Assembly (NCBI RefSeq): GCF_005222915.1
Contig: NZ_STFX01000008.1
Location: 1-64,000, forward strand
DNA from: Rhizobium sp. FKL33
GTDB taxonomy: Bacteria > Pseudomonadota > Alphaproteobacteria > Rhizobiales > Rhizobiaceae
Length of the DNA stretch: 64,000 nucleotides
Direction: 5' to 3'
Each line of letters opens with the position of its first letter. Within the stretch, counting starts at the first letter, position 1. Both the position numbers and the translations under genes were made by a program. The notes under the pieces were generated by a model. The model ran no database searches. It had not been told where the DNA came from and was given only the letters and a program-made list of their open reading frames with translations. This document shows positions 48,699 through 58,233 of the stretch, one piece after another.

Positions 48699-48745
48699 GC
48701 ATTTGCAATATTCGCTACGCATCCGTTGGATCGAGGGGATTGCAC

Positions 48746-49996
48746 ATGATCGACGCCATCATCCGCAAGCGACGCATCGGCCTGGACGAGCGATTGAAGG
48801 GAGCTCTTCTTCAGCATCGGGCCCTGAGCCTCGATGGCATTTCGGAGCGAATCTTCGGCCTGCTCTTTTCTGGCCTCGTCTATCCGCAGATCTGGGAGGA
48901 CCCGGACGTCGATCTCGCAGCCATGGAGCTTGAGCCGCATCACCGTCTGCTGACCATCGCCTCGGGCGGCTGCAACATGCTCACCTATCTCGCCAGGGGA
49001 CCGCAGAGCATCGACGTCGCCGATCTCAACGCCAGCCATATCGCGCTCAACCGCCTGAAGATCGCCGCCTTCCGGCATCTGCCCGGACATTCGGACGTGA
49101 TGCGCTTCTTCGGCGCCGCCAACGAGCGCGCCAACAGCGCCGCCTACGACCGCTTCATCGCCCCCCATCTCGACGCCAAGAGCCGCCGCTATTGGGAAGG
49201 CCGCCGCCTCAACGGCAAGCGCCGCATCGAAGTGTTCAACGGCAATTTCTACCGCACGGGACTGCTCGGCCGCTTCATCGGCGCAAGCCACATCGCCGCC
49301 CGTCTCTATGGCGTCGATCTCAACGAGTTGATGCAGGCCCGCACCCTGGAAGAACAGCGCGACGTGTTCGAACGCCGCATCGCCCCGGTTTTCGACCGCA
49401 AGGCGGTGCGCTGGATCACGGCGCGAAAGAGCTCGCTCTTCGGCCTCGGCATTCCGCCGCGCCAGTTCGACGAACTGGCGAGCCTGACCGAGGAGAAGAC
49501 GCTCGCAGGCGTGCTGCGCGAACGGGTGGAGAAACTGGCCTGCCACTTCCCGCTCAAAGACAATTACTTCGCCTGGCAGGCTTTCGCACGGCGCTACCCC
49601 TCCCCGGCCGAAGGCAAGCTGCCGCCCTATCTCGCGTTCGAGAACTATGCGGCGATCCGCGACAATCTCGACCGCGTCGCGCTGCATCACGACAATGTCG
49701 TGCATATCCTCGAAGGCAAAGCGGCTGAGAGCATGGACCGCTATGTGCTGCTCGACGCGCAGGACTGGATGACGGACGAACAGGTGAACGCGCTCTGGCG
49801 CGAGATCACCCGCACCGCCCGTCCCGGCGCGCGGGTGATCTTCCGCACCGCCGCCGAAAAGAGCATCGTCGCCGGACGCCTCGCCTCCGAGATTGACGCC
49901 GCCTGGCGCTATCTCGAAGACAAATCGCTGGCGCTCGGCCGCAAGGACCGCTCCGCCATCTATGGCGGCTTCCACATCTACGAGAAGACGCCATGA
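48746..49996 (+). CDS. btaA: BtaA, 3-amino-3-carboxypropyl transferase (betaine lipid)
   Basis: BtaA transfers the 3-amino-3-carboxypropyl group of SAM to diacylglycerol, giving diacylglyceryl-homoserine. The 416-residue protein is of the DUF3419 family: IFGLLFSGLVYPQIWEDP near the N-terminus, the SAM loop LTIASGGCNMLTYLARGP, and the C-terminal ARPGARVIFRTAAEKSIV. GAGGGG lies 7 nt before the ATG at 48746. It overlaps btaB by 4 bp, a two-gene operon as in Rhodobacter and Sinorhizobium. Confidence 0.95.
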   Translation: MIDAIIRKRRIGLDERLKGALLQHRALSLDGISERIFGLLFSGLVYPQIWEDPDVDLAAMELEPHHRLLTIASGGCNMLTYLARGPQSIDVADLNASHIALNRLKIAAFRHLPGHSDVMRFFGAANERANSAAYDRFIAPHLDAKSRRYWEGRRLNGKRRIEVFNGNFYRTGLLGRFIGASHIAARLYGVDLNELMQARTLEEQRDVFERRIAPVFDRKAVRWITARKSSLFGLGIPPRQFDELASLTEEKTLAGVLRERVEKLACHFPLKDNYFAWQAFARRYPSPAEGKLPPYLAFENYAAIRDNLDRVALHHDNVVHILEGKAAESMDRYVLLDAQDWMTDEQVNALWREITRTARPGARVIFRTAAEKSIVAGRLASEIDAAWRYLEDKSLALGRKDRSAIYGGFHIYEKTP

Positions 49997-50658
49997 CCGA
50001 CCAGACACTCGCCAATCGCAATCATTCCAGCCTGATGGACGACATCTACCGCCATCAGCGCCATATCTACGATCTGACCCGCAAATATTATCTGCTCGGC
50101 CGCGACGAGACGATCCGGGGATTGACGATGACAGCGCGGCAGAGCCTTCTGGAAGTCGGCTGCGGCACCGGCCGCAATCTGGCGCTGGCGGCAAAGCACT
50201 ATCCCGGCATCCGCCAATTCGGCCTCGACATATCGAGTGAAATGCTGGCGAGCGCCGAAAAGTCTCTGACGGTCGAGGGCATGCCGGCGCCCGTGCTTCG
50301 CCTCGCCGATGCGGCGCGCTTCTCACCTGCCGAATTCGGGGTGGCGGGTTTCGATCGTATTCTCGTCTCCTACGCGCTGTCGATGATCCCGGAATGGGAA
50401 CGCACGATCGAGCAATGCGTCCGGGCGTTGAAACCAGGCGGTTCGCTGCATATCGTGGATTTCGGTCAGCAGGAAGGCCTGCCTGCGCCATTCCGCGCGC
50501 TGCTCTTCGCTTGGCTCGGCCGCTTCCATGTCTCGCCGCGCGCAAATCTGCGGGCTGCGATGGAGCGACACGCCCTTTCCCAAGAATGCGATTTCGAGTT
50601 TTCATCGCTCAGGCGCGGCTATGCCTGGCGGGCGATCATCCGCCGCTCGCGCGGCTGA
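49993..50658 (+). CDS. btaB: BtaB, diacylglyceryl-homoserine N-methyltransferase
   Basis: BtaB adds three methyl groups from SAM to the homoserine lipid, completing DGTS, a phosphorus-free betaine lipid. The 221-residue class I methyltransferase has motif I LEVGCGTGRNLALAAK, the acidic FGLDISSEM, and a post-II block SYALSMIPEW. Its start overlaps the btaA stop (ATGA). The pair lets the cell spare phosphate in its membranes; phosphate control here is inferred, not seen directly. Confidence 0.94.
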   Translation: MTDQTLANRNHSSLMDDIYRHQRHIYDLTRKYYLLGRDETIRGLTMTARQSLLEVGCGTGRNLALAAKHYPGIRQFGLDISSEMLASAEKSLTVEGMPAPVLRLADAARFSPAEFGVAGFDRILVSYALSMIPEWERTIEQCVRALKPGGSLHIVDFGQQEGLPAPFRALLFAWLGRFHVSPRANLRAAMERHALSQECDFEFSSLRRGYAWRAIIRRSRG

Positions 50659-50828
50659 GCCGCGAATGCGCCTCACCGAAAGCGAGGCGCAAGCCGAAAG
50701 ATGCAATTTCCGCTTGGAAACTAACCGATTCTTTACGATGATGCCGCAGGATCGGCGCTTACGCCCTGAGCTGACGTGGGAAACGGGAAGCGGCAGGGGC
50801 TTGTGTATTGCGTCTTATCGGGGGAAAA

Positions 50829-51611
50829 ATGCGTCGCTTCGCGCTTTTCGTCATGCCCTTGCTGCTTGCGATGGCGTCATGCTCGTCTGTCGAGTACGAC
50901 CTTGTGGAAACGGCTTCCGTGCCGCCGCGCTTTCAGGACATGGACCCGCAGGACTTCGGGCCGAAGACTCCGCATCATCACCCGATCCATGGCATCGACG
51001 TGTCCAAATGGAACGGCGACATCGATTGGCGCCAGGTGCGGGGCTCCGGAGTCGCCTTCGCCTTCATCAAGGCGACGGAAGGCAAGGACAATCTCGACAA
51101 TCGCTTCCATGAAAACTGGCGCGCCGCCAAGGCCGCCGGCGTTCCGCCAGCGCCCTATCACTTCTACTATTTCTGCTCGACGGCCGACCAGCAGGCCGAC
51201 TGGTTCATCGCCAATGTGCCCAAGGCGGCCATGGTGCTGCCTCCGGTGCTCGACGTGGAATGGAACGGCGAATCCAAGAACTGCCGCTATCGCCCGTCGA
51301 AGCTCACGGCCGTGCAGGAATTGCAACGCTTCCTGAACCGGCTCGAAGCCCATTACGGCAAGCGCCCGATCATCTACACCACGGTCGACTTCCATCGCGA
51401 CATCCTAGTGGGCGAGTTCAAGAACTATCACTTCTGGCTGCGCGCCGTCGCCGATCACCCCAACAACATCTACACCGATCGTCGCTGGGCCTTCTGGCAA
51501 TACACCAGCACCGGCCGCATTCCCGGCATCAAGGGCGACACCGACATCAATGTCTTCGCGGGTTCCGCCAAGAACTGGCGCAACTGGCTGACCGCCGTCG
51601 CCGAAATGTAA
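50829..51611 (+). CDS. GH25 lysozyme-like lipoprotein
   Basis: This 260-residue exported muramidase has a lipobox (LLLAMASC). Its GH25 domain has HGIDVSKWNGDIDW at the start, the catalytic-type DxE in PPVLDVEWNGESKNC, and the late TDINVFAGS. GGGGGA precedes the ATG at 50829. GH25 enzymes cut between MurNAc and GlcNAc and are more often seen in phages and Gram-positives, but lipoprotein forms occur in rhizobia. It is followed 114 bp later by an MltB-type enzyme. Confidence 0.92.
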   Translation: MRRFALFVMPLLLAMASCSSVEYDLVETASVPPRFQDMDPQDFGPKTPHHHPIHGIDVSKWNGDIDWRQVRGSGVAFAFIKATEGKDNLDNRFHENWRAAKAAGVPPAPYHFYYFCSTADQQADWFIANVPKAAMVLPPVLDVEWNGESKNCRYRPSKLTAVQELQRFLNRLEAHYGKRPIIYTTVDFHRDILVGEFKNYHFWLRAVADHPNNIYTDRRWAFWQYTSTGRIPGIKGDTDINVFAGSAKNWRNWLTAVAEM

Positions 51612-51725
51612 TCGAAGCGCCCGGCCGGCGTTCTCCCACGTCGGCCGCTCCTGCCGGAATTGGCTTGCATCCGCCATAATTCTCTGAAAAACCTTTCGCG
51701 AATTTGCTCTTTCGGAAGGTTCATC

Positions 51726-52946
51726 ATGCAGCGATCGCTGACCGCTTCCCTTTTCTGCGCGCTGACCGCGCTCACGCCCCTCCCCTCTCTCGCCCAGACG
51801 GCAGAACCCGCTCAGCCGGCCGCGCCCGCAGTCGCCTGCGGCGGCGATCTCACCGCCTTTCTCGATGGGGTGAAGGCGGAAGCCGTGGCGCAGGGCATTC
51901 CGGCCGCAGCCGCCGACGAGGCGCTCGCCGGCGCCCGGATCGACAAGAAGGTTCTGTCGATGGACCGCGGCCAGGGCGTGTTCCGCCAGACCTTCCTCGA
52001 ATTCTCCAAGCGCGTCGTCAGTCAGGCCCGTCTCGACATCGGTCGCCGCAAGATGAAGGACCACGCCGCGACCTTCGCCAAGGCGGAAGCCGATTACGGC
52101 GTCCCCGCCCCGGTGATCACCGCCTTCTGGGCGCTGGAAACCGATTTCGGCGCCGTGCAGGGCGATTTCAACACCCGCAACGCACTGGTGTCGCTCGCCC
52201 ATGATTGTCGCCGGCCCGAGCTTTTCCGTCCGCAGCTGATCTCTCTCATCAAGATGGTCGCCGACGGCGATCTCGATCCCGAAACCAACACCGGCGCCTG
52301 GGCGGGCGAAATCGGCATGGTGCAGATGCTGCCCAAGGACATCATCGCCTATGGCACGGATGGCGACGGCGACGGGCATGTCAACCTCAAGAAGAGCGAC
52401 GACGACGTCATCCTCACCGCCGCCCGCTTCATCCAGAGCCTCGGCTTCCGCAAGGGCGAGCCCTGGATCCAAGAGGTCACGCTGCCGGACAATGTGCCGT
52501 TCGAGAAGAGCGGCCTGGGCGGCAACCTGAAGGCGCAGGACTGGTTCGCGCTCGGCGTGACGCCCCGCGACGGAAATACGAATTTCGGCCAGCTCGACGC
52601 AGCGCTGGTGCTGCCGCAGGGCCGCTTCGGACCCGCCTTCCTGACCTATCCGAATTTCGCCATCTATCTCGAATGGAACAAGTCCTTCATCTACACGACG
52701 TCGGCGGCCTATTTCGCCACGCGGCTCGCCGGCGCGCCGCCTTACGTGAAGGGCAATCCCGAACCGGGCCTCGACACCGACAGCATGAAGGCGTTGCAGA
52801 CCAAGCTACAGGCGCTCGGCCATGACGTCGGCAAGATCGACGGCATTCTCGGCGGCGGCACCCGCATCGCCATCCAGAAGGAACAGCAGCGGCTGGGCAT
52901 GCCGGCCGATGGCTGGGCGACCCCCGCTCTCCTGAACGCGCTCTGA
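51726..52946 (+). CDS. Lytic murein transglycosylase, MltB type
   Basis: This 406-residue secreted protein has a signal peptide (LTASLFCALTALTPLPSLAQ). The SLT_2 domain (residues about 40-330) has the catalytic Glu in FWALETDFGAVQGD. A PG_binding_1 domain follows (about 345-405: MKALQTKLQALGHDVGKIDG). GGAAGG lies 5 nt before the ATG at 51726. It lacks a lipobox, so it is soluble in the periplasm, unlike E. coli MltB. Confidence 0.94.
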   Translation: MQRSLTASLFCALTALTPLPSLAQTAEPAQPAAPAVACGGDLTAFLDGVKAEAVAQGIPAAAADEALAGARIDKKVLSMDRGQGVFRQTFLEFSKRVVSQARLDIGRRKMKDHAATFAKAEADYGVPAPVITAFWALETDFGAVQGDFNTRNALVSLAHDCRRPELFRPQLISLIKMVADGDLDPETNTGAWAGEIGMVQMLPKDIIAYGTDGDGDGHVNLKKSDDDVILTAARFIQSLGFRKGEPWIQEVTLPDNVPFEKSGLGGNLKAQDWFALGVTPRDGNTNFGQLDAALVLPQGRFGPAFLTYPNFAIYLEWNKSFIYTTSAAYFATRLAGAPPYVKGNPEPGLDTDSMKALQTKLQALGHDVGKIDGILGGGTRIAIQKEQQRLGMPADGWATPALLNAL

Positions 52947-53016
52947 TTTTTCGGGTGGCGGAAGCCGCTGCTCTCGCCTAGACCTCTCCTACGATACAAT
53001 TTCTGGAGAGGTCGCG

Positions 53017-53961
53017 ATGGCGAATACAGCCGCTGTACAAAAGTCCGCCATATCGCCCCTCGCCTGGGCGCTTCTGATCCTGTTGGGGCTGCTCTGGGGC
53101 GGCTCCTTCTTTTTTGCCCGCGTGGCCGTGCAGCATGTGCCGCCGCTGACGCTGGCGCTGTCCCGTTTCGTAATCGCGGCGCTCGCCCTGCATATTTATC
53201 TGCGCGGCCGCAACGGCTTCTACGCCACGCTGCGGAACCGCGCCGGATCGTTTCTGCTGCTGGGCCTGTTGAACAACGCCATTCCGCACAGTTTCATCTT
53301 CATCGGCCAGACCCATATCGGCGCAGGCCTCGCCTCGATTCTCAATGCGACCACACCGGTCTGGACCGTGTTGATCGCGCATATGACGACCCGGGACGAA
53401 AAAATGACGCCCCGGAAAGCTGCAGGCGTCATTCTCGGTCTGGTCGGCGCGGTGCTGCTGTTTTCCCCGCATCTGGGCGCAGGCGCGGATGCGCCGCTCT
53501 GGGCGCTGGCCCTGCCCTTGCTGGCCGCCGTCTCCTACGGCTTCGCCGCAATCTTCAGCAAACGGTTCCGCGGCGTCGATCCGACCGCGATCGCCGCCGG
53601 CCAGTTGACCGCCTCGACGCTGATCATGGCCCCGATAGCGCTCGGCGTCGACCAGCCCTGGACACTGCCCGTGCCGCCCGCGGGCGCGCTCGCCGCCATG
53701 CTGGCGCTGGCGCTGGTCTCAACCGCTTTCGCCTATATCCTGTTCTTCCGCATCATCGCGCTGGCGGGCGCCACCAATGCGTCGTTGGTCACGCTGCTCG
53801 TGCCCCCGAGCGCCATCCTGCTCGGGATGGTCTTTCTGGGCGAAAGGCTGGAATGGGTGGAATGGGCGGGCATGGCGGTGATCGCTCTCGGCCTCGTGGT
53901 GCTGGACGGAAGACTCGCCTCCTTTGTGCAGCGCCGCGCAGCTCGCGCCACAACCCCTTAA
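53017..53961 (+). CDS. EamA/DMT family transporter
   Basis: This 314-residue inner-membrane exporter has ten hydrophobic segments in two EamA repeats (LLWGGSFFFARVAVQHVPPL at the start of repeat one; AVSYGFAAIFSKRF opens repeat two). The pattern NATTPVWTVLIAH and the second PPSAILLGMVFLGERL are typical. The substrate is unknown; members export amino acids or nucleosides. GGAGAGG precedes the ATG. Confidence 0.92.
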   Translation: MANTAAVQKSAISPLAWALLILLGLLWGGSFFFARVAVQHVPPLTLALSRFVIAALALHIYLRGRNGFYATLRNRAGSFLLLGLLNNAIPHSFIFIGQTHIGAGLASILNATTPVWTVLIAHMTTRDEKMTPRKAAGVILGLVGAVLLFSPHLGAGADAPLWALALPLLAAVSYGFAAIFSKRFRGVDPTAIAAGQLTASTLIMAPIALGVDQPWTLPVPPAGALAAMLALALVSTAFAYILFFRIIALAGATNASLVTLLVPPSAILLGMVFLGERLEWVEWAGMAVIALGLVVLDGRLASFVQRRAARATTP

Positions 53962-54171
53962 AATTAATGGTAAAGATGGCGCTTATCTTCAGCTTTCAGT
54001 CATCTCTGTGAAAAAAATGTGAAATCGTGAAAATCTATGAATTTCATGGAGTTGGATCTGTGGATTATTGCCCGCGCGCCTTATTTCGCCGCACTGCGTC
54101 ATAATTTCCGCTTTCCAGAGCCGGAAAAACGCGCTTAACTGACCCCGTCAACACGAGCAGGAGGTTCGAGC

Positions 54172-54249
54172 ATGGGAATTACTCAATCCCTCAATATGGT
54201 GTTGGTCGGCGCGGCTTTCTTGTTCGTCGGCGTTATGCTGTTCATCTGA
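54172..54249 (+). CDS. 25-residue single-span membrane protein
   Basis: An ATG with GGAGG 8 nt upstream opens 25 codons and a TGA. The product has a short polar start (MGITQSLN) and one hydrophobic segment of about 17 residues (MVLVGAAFLFVGVMLFI). It has no cleavable signal and ends at the membrane. The 210 bp upstream is AT-rich, with repeated GTGAAA motifs near 54009-54036. A bidirectional terminator follows. I infer that it is translated; its function is unknown. Confidence 0.65.
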   Translation: MGITQSLNMVLVGAAFLFVGVMLFI

Positions 54250-54298
54250 CAAGACGCGCTTTAACGGGCCGAACGTAACGGCCCTGACGGTATTTGAA

Positions 54299-54326
54299 AG
54301 GCGCCGGATCTCACGAACCGGCGCCT
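54299..54326. terminator. Bidirectional terminator between the small ORF and metF
   Basis: Arms AGGCGCCGG and CCGGCGCCT, with a 10-nt loop, are followed by CTTTCATTT rightward and TTCAAATA leftward. It serves the converging small ORF and metF. Confidence 0.8.
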
Positions 54327-54347
54327 CTTTCATTTGGTGATGTCCGC

Positions 54348-55244
54348 TCAGGCGGCGATGGTGAGCGCAGGCGTTTCGAACCGCGCCGGCTCGAAGCCCG
54401 ACAGGCGCAGGACCTCGGACGTCAGCGCCGACCGGTTCATCGTGTAAAGATGAAACTGGTCGACCCCGCGACGGATGAGATCCAGAACCTGGTTCGCGGC
54501 GAGTTCTGCGGCGCGACGGAAACGCTCCTCGGGATGATCTTCGACCGGACCCAGCGTCTGAACGACGAAATCGGGGACGCTTGCGCCGCAGAGGGCGGCG
54601 AAACGCTGCACCTGCGCCAGGTTCTGGATCGGCAGGATGCCCGGCACGATCGGGATCGTGACGCCGGCGGCGCGAGCGGTTTCGACATAGCGCTCATAGA
54701 GATCGTTGTCGAAAAAGAACTGCGTCAGCGCGCGCGTCGCGCCGGCATCGGCCTTGCGCTTGAGATTGGAGATTTCCGCAGCCCAATCCCGGCTTTCCGG
54801 ATGGCGCTCGGGATAGGCGGAGACGGAGATGTCCAGCCCGCCGATCTCGGCCAGTCCGGCCACCAGATCCGACGCATAGGCGTAACCCTCGGGATGTGGA
54901 ACATAGGCGTTGCCCAGCCCGCCCTGCGGATCGCCGCGCAGCGCGACGATGCGGCGGACGCCGGCCTTCTTGAGATCGGCCACCACCTGGCGGACTTCCT
55001 CGCGGCTCGAACCGACGCAGGTCAGATGCGAGGCGGCGTCGAGCCCGTGCTCGGACAGAATGGTCGACACCGTGCCGAGCGTCGTGTCGCGGGTGGTGCC
55101 GCCGGCGCCATAGGTGACGGAGACGAATTCCGGCTGCCACTTCTTGAGATCGTCGACCGCATCCCACAAATGCGAAGCGGCGTCGGCGTTTTTCGGCGGG
55201 AAGAATTCAAAGGACAGGGCAATGTCGCGGCAATATTTGGTCAT
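54348..55244 (-). CDS. metF: Methylenetetrahydrofolate reductase MetF
   Basis: MetF reduces 5,10-methylene-THF to 5-methyl-THF for methionine synthesis, using FAD. The 298-residue TIM-barrel protein has SFEFFPPKNADA at the N-terminus, SVTYGAGGTTRDTTL, LRGDPQ, QFFFDNDLYERYV and PGILPIQN. The ATG at 55244 has GGAGA upstream and lies 1 bp after the ArsR-methyltransferase stop. The frame is open 25 codons further with no support. Confidence 0.96.
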   Translation of the reverse strand: MTKYCRDIALSFEFFPPKNADAASHLWDAVDDLKKWQPEFVSVTYGAGGTTRDTTLGTVSTILSEHGLDAASHLTCVGSSREEVRQVVADLKKAGVRRIVALRGDPQGGLGNAYVPHPEGYAYASDLVAGLAEIGGLDISVSAYPERHPESRDWAAEISNLKRKADAGATRALTQFFFDNDLYERYVETARAAGVTIPIVPGILPIQNLAQVQRFAALCGASVPDFVVQTLGPVEDHPEERFRRAAELAANQVLDLIRRGVDQFHLYTMNRSALTSEVLRLSGFEPARFETPALTIAA

Positions 55245-55245
55245 G

Positions 55246-56265
55246 TCAGGATCTCCTGCTCGTGGCCGAGAGCGCGGCAACGCTGTCGGCGGCGATTTCA
55301 ATGCGGCGGTCGCGGGCAAGCCATATGGTCACGGTCAATGCCTCGCCCGCCGTTTCCGGGGTCAGGTCCTTGACCTCGACAATGTCGAGACCAATCTCTT
55401 CGAGCCAATCGGACATCTGCTGATGCGAGAAACCGAGGCGGGCGTGGTGATGTTCGCTGCGGAGACTGTCGAGGCCGTGAGGGGCGAAGTCGACCACGAC
55501 GAGCCGCCCCCCCGGCCTGAGCATTCGTGCCGCCTCCGCCAGCGCCAGTTCGGGATTTTCGAGGAAGTGCAGCACCTGGTGGATCGAAACGAGGTCATAG
55601 CTCTCGCTTTCGAGCGGCAGGTTGAAAATGTCGCCGAGCCGGATCGTCGCCTTGGCGAGACCAGCCTTTTCGAGATTGGCGCGGGCCACCGCCAGCATTT
55701 CGCGGCTGGCGTCGACGCCGGTGCCGGTGCGGTAAAGGCCTTCGAACAGTTGCAACAGCCGGCCGGTGCCGGTGCCGAGATCGAGAAAGGCGTTGACCGG
55801 GCGCGCGCCGACCATCGACCGCAGCGCCGCTTCCACCTTCGCCTCGGCCACATGCAGCTTGCGGAGCTGATCCCAGCCCTCGGCGTTCTGGCTGAAATAT
55901 TCGCTGGCCTTCTCGGCGCGGCTGGCGCGGACCTGAGACAGGCGCGCCTGGTCGCGGGTGATGACGGCGTCGGCGCCGGAGGCGCTTTCGATGATCTTGC
56001 GGGTCAGCTGGGCGCTCTCGCCGTCGCGACGCAGCCGGAACCAGGCCCAGGCGCCTTCCTGATAGCGCTCGATCAGACCCGCTTCGGCAAGGAGTTTCAG
56101 GTGACGGGAAATGCGGGGCTGGGACTGGCCGAGAATTTCGGTAAGATCGCTGACGGTGAGATCGCCCGAGGACAAGAGCACGAGCAGACGCAGCCGCGTC
56201 GGTTCGGCCGAGGCCTTGAGAATTTCCACCAGACTGTTCAGCGAGAAACCGCTATTGTCGACCAT
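55246..56265 (-). CDS. ArsR-type regulator fused to a SAM methyltransferase domain
   Basis: This 339-residue protein has an ArsR winged HTH (residues about 8-85: TVSDLTEILGQSQPRISRHLKLL). A class I methyltransferase domain follows (about 145-290), with motif I FLDLGTGTGRLLQLF and the block DLVSIHQVLHFLENPE. No metal-binding Cys pair of the ArsR type is seen. The methyltransferase half probably senses SAM or SAH rather than acting catalytically, as in the SahR-type regulators of methionine metabolism. It abuts metF and probably controls it through the palindrome just upstream. Confidence 0.88.
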   Translation of the reverse strand: MVDNSGFSLNSLVEILKASAEPTRLRLLVLLSSGDLTVSDLTEILGQSQPRISRHLKLLAEAGLIERYQEGAWAWFRLRRDGESAQLTRKIIESASGADAVITRDQARLSQVRASRAEKASEYFSQNAEGWDQLRKLHVAEAKVEAALRSMVGARPVNAFLDLGTGTGRLLQLFEGLYRTGTGVDASREMLAVARANLEKAGLAKATIRLGDIFNLPLESESYDLVSIHQVLHFLENPELALAEAARMLRPGGRLVVVDFAPHGLDSLRSEHHHARLGFSHQQMSDWLEEIGLDIVEVKDLTPETAGEALTVTIWLARDRRIEIAADSVAALSATSRRS

Positions 56266-56285
56266 GCATCACCCAATCAAGACAT

Positions 56286-56305
56286 AAACATATCTTTATA
56301 TGTTT
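56286..56305. promoter_or_regulatory. Palindrome upstream of the ArsR-metF operon
   Basis: A perfect 8-4-8 inverted repeat, AAACATAT then CTTT then ATATGTTT, lies 21-40 bp before the ATG. It stands out as AT-rich in GC-rich DNA and is the likely autoregulatory site of the ArsR-type protein. Confidence 0.65.
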
Positions 56306-56411
56306 TTATCGGTGGCGCAAGCGGAAAATCAAACGACGCGCGGAGAAAACTTTCCGTATAACTTCCGCGACGGGAAACCGGCGACCTGACGCGCGTCAAG
56401 TTCGGGCGTCC

Positions 56412-56446
56412 ACGCAAAAAGAAACCCCCGGCGCGAGCCGGGGGTT
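56412..56446 (-). terminator. Rho-independent terminator after ettA
   Basis: Arms AACCCCCGGC (56423-56432) and GCCGGGGGTT (56437-56446), with a 4-nt loop, are followed leftward by TCTTTTTG. It is strong and sits 24 bp past the ettA stop. Confidence 0.92.
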
Positions 56447-56469
56447 CCGAAACGTCCAGAGAGAAGGTC

Positions 56470-58119
56470 TCAGCGCGTCAGGCGCTTATAGGTGACCCGG
56501 CTCGGATTGAGGGCGTCGGGACCAAGCCGGCGAACCTTGTCCTGCTCGTAATCCTCGAAATTGCCCTCGAACCATTCCACATGGCTGTCGCCTTCGAAGG
56601 CCAGGATATGCGTGGCCAGACGGTCGAGGAACATGCGATCGTGGCTGATGATCACGGCGCAACCGGCGAAGTTTTCGAGCGCGATTTCGAGCGCCGCGAG
56701 CGTTTCGGTGTCCAGGTCGTTGGTCGGTTCGTCGAGCAGCAGCACATTGCCGCCGGACTTCAGCATCTTGGCGAGGTGGACGCGATTGCGCTGACCGCCC
56801 GAGAGATTGCCGACCTTCTGCTGCTGATCGCCGCCGCGGAAATTGAAGGTCGAGCAATAGGCGCGCGAATTCATCTCATGCTTGCCGAGCTTGATCACTT
56901 CGGCGCCGCCGGAAATTTCTTCCCAGACCGTCTTGTTGGGGTCGAGCGCGTCGCGGCTCTGGTCGACATAACCGAGATGCACGGTCTCGCCGATGCGGAT
57001 CGAGCCGGCGTCAGGGGTTTCCTGGCCGGTGATCATGCGGAACAGCGTCGTCTTGCCGGCGCCGTTCGGGCCGATCACGCCGACAATGCCGCCCGGCGGC
57101 AATTTCAGCGACAGGCCTTCGATCAAAAGACGATCGCCATAGCCCTTGGAGACGCCATCCATTTCGATGACCACCTGGCCGAGGCGTTCGCCGACCGGAA
57201 TGATGATCTGCGCATCGCCGGGACGCTGGTTTTCAGCCGCGTCGACCAGTTCCTCATAGGAGCGGATACGCGCCTTGGATTTGGCCTGGCGGGCCTTGGG
57301 GCTGGATGCAATCCATTCCTGCTCGCGCGCGATCGCCTTCTGTCGGGTGGCTTCTTCGCGATTTTCCTGCTGCATGCGCTTGGCCTTGGCCTGCAGATAG
57401 GCCGAGTAATTGCCCTCATAGGGGATGGACCGGCCGCGGTCGAGTTCGAGAATCCAGCCCGTGACATTGTCGAGGAAGTAGCGGTCGTGGGTGATCATCA
57501 GCACGGCGCCGGGATATTGGCGCAGATGCTTTTCGAGCCAGGCGATCGTCTCGGCGTCCAGATGGTTGGTCGGTTCGTCGAGCAGAAGCAGGTCGGGCTG
57601 CGACAGCAGCAGCTTGCAGAGCGCGATACGACGGCGCTCGCCGCCCGAAAGGCTGGTGACGTCGGCGTCCGGAGGCGGGCAGCGCAGCGCGTCCATGGCC
57701 ATTTCGACCTGCTGCTCCAGATCCCAGAGGTTCTGGGCGTCGATGATGTCCTGGAGCGCGGCGCCTTCGTCGGCGGTCTCGTCGGAATAATTCATCATCA
57801 GTTCGTTGTAACGTTCGAGAATGGCCGTCTTCTTGGCCACGCCTTCCATCACGTTTTCGAGCGCGGTCTTGTTGGGGTCGAGTTGCGGTTCCTGCGGCAG
57901 ATAACCGATGGTCGCGCCGTCAGCGATCCAGGCTTCGCCGGTATATTCCTTGTCGAGGCCGGCCATGATCTTGAGGATCGTCGACTTGCCGGCGCCGTTG
58001 GGGCCGAGGATGCCGATCTTGGCGTCCGGGTAAAAGGAGAGATGAACATTCTCCAGCACCTTTTTGGCGCCGTAGGCTTTGGTGAGCCCCGACATATGAT
58101 AGATGAATTGACGCGCCAT
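56470..58119 (-). CDS. ettA: Energy-dependent translational throttle ABC-F protein EttA
   Basis: EttA is a soluble ABC-F ATPase that binds the ribosomal E site and gates the first elongation step by ATP/ADP ratio. The 549-residue protein has two ABC domains: Walker [10 protein letters not shown] and GPNGAGKTT, signatures [13 protein letters not shown] and [13 protein letters not shown], Walker [21 protein letters not shown] and [13 protein letters not shown]. The linker includes [24 protein letters not shown] precedes the ATG. It stands alone behind its own terminator. Confidence 0.97.
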   Translation of the reverse strand: MARQFIYHMSGLTKAYGAKKVLENVHLSFYPDAKIGILGPNGAGKSTILKIMAGLDKEYTGEAWIADGATIGYLPQEPQLDPNKTALENVMEGVAKKTAILERYNELMMNYSDETADEGAALQDIIDAQNLWDLEQQVEMAMDALRCPPPDADVTSLSGGERRRIALCKLLLSQPDLLLLDEPTNHLDAETIAWLEKHLRQYPGAVLMITHDRYFLDNVTGWILELDRGRSIPYEGNYSAYLQAKAKRMQQENREEATRQKAIAREQEWIASSPKARQAKSKARIRSYEELVDAAENQRPGDAQIIIPVGERLGQVVIEMDGVSKGYGDRLLIEGLSLKLPPGGIVGVIGPNGAGKTTLFRMITGQETPDAGSIRIGETVHLGYVDQSRDALDPNKTVWEEISGGAEVIKLGKHEMNSRAYCSTFNFRGGDQQQKVGNLSGGQRNRVHLAKMLKSGGNVLLLDEPTNDLDTETLAALEIALENFAGCAVIISHDRMFLDRLATHILAFEGDSHVEWFEGNFEDYEQDKVRRLGPDALNPSRVTYKRLTR

Positions 58120-58233
58120 GCGATAACCTCGACGAACGGATTTCGGGAATTGCGGGCTATGTAGGGCAAATCCCGTTCAGGGGCAATGTCGATTTGCCGT
58201 CGCCCCCAGGCCAGGGCGCGCCACCCGGTCCGT

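Noticed and set aside
55246-56469. SAM or SAH riboswitch upstream of the metF operon
   Set aside because: The leader is too short (about 20 bp from palindrome to start) and none of the known riboswitch cores is visible.
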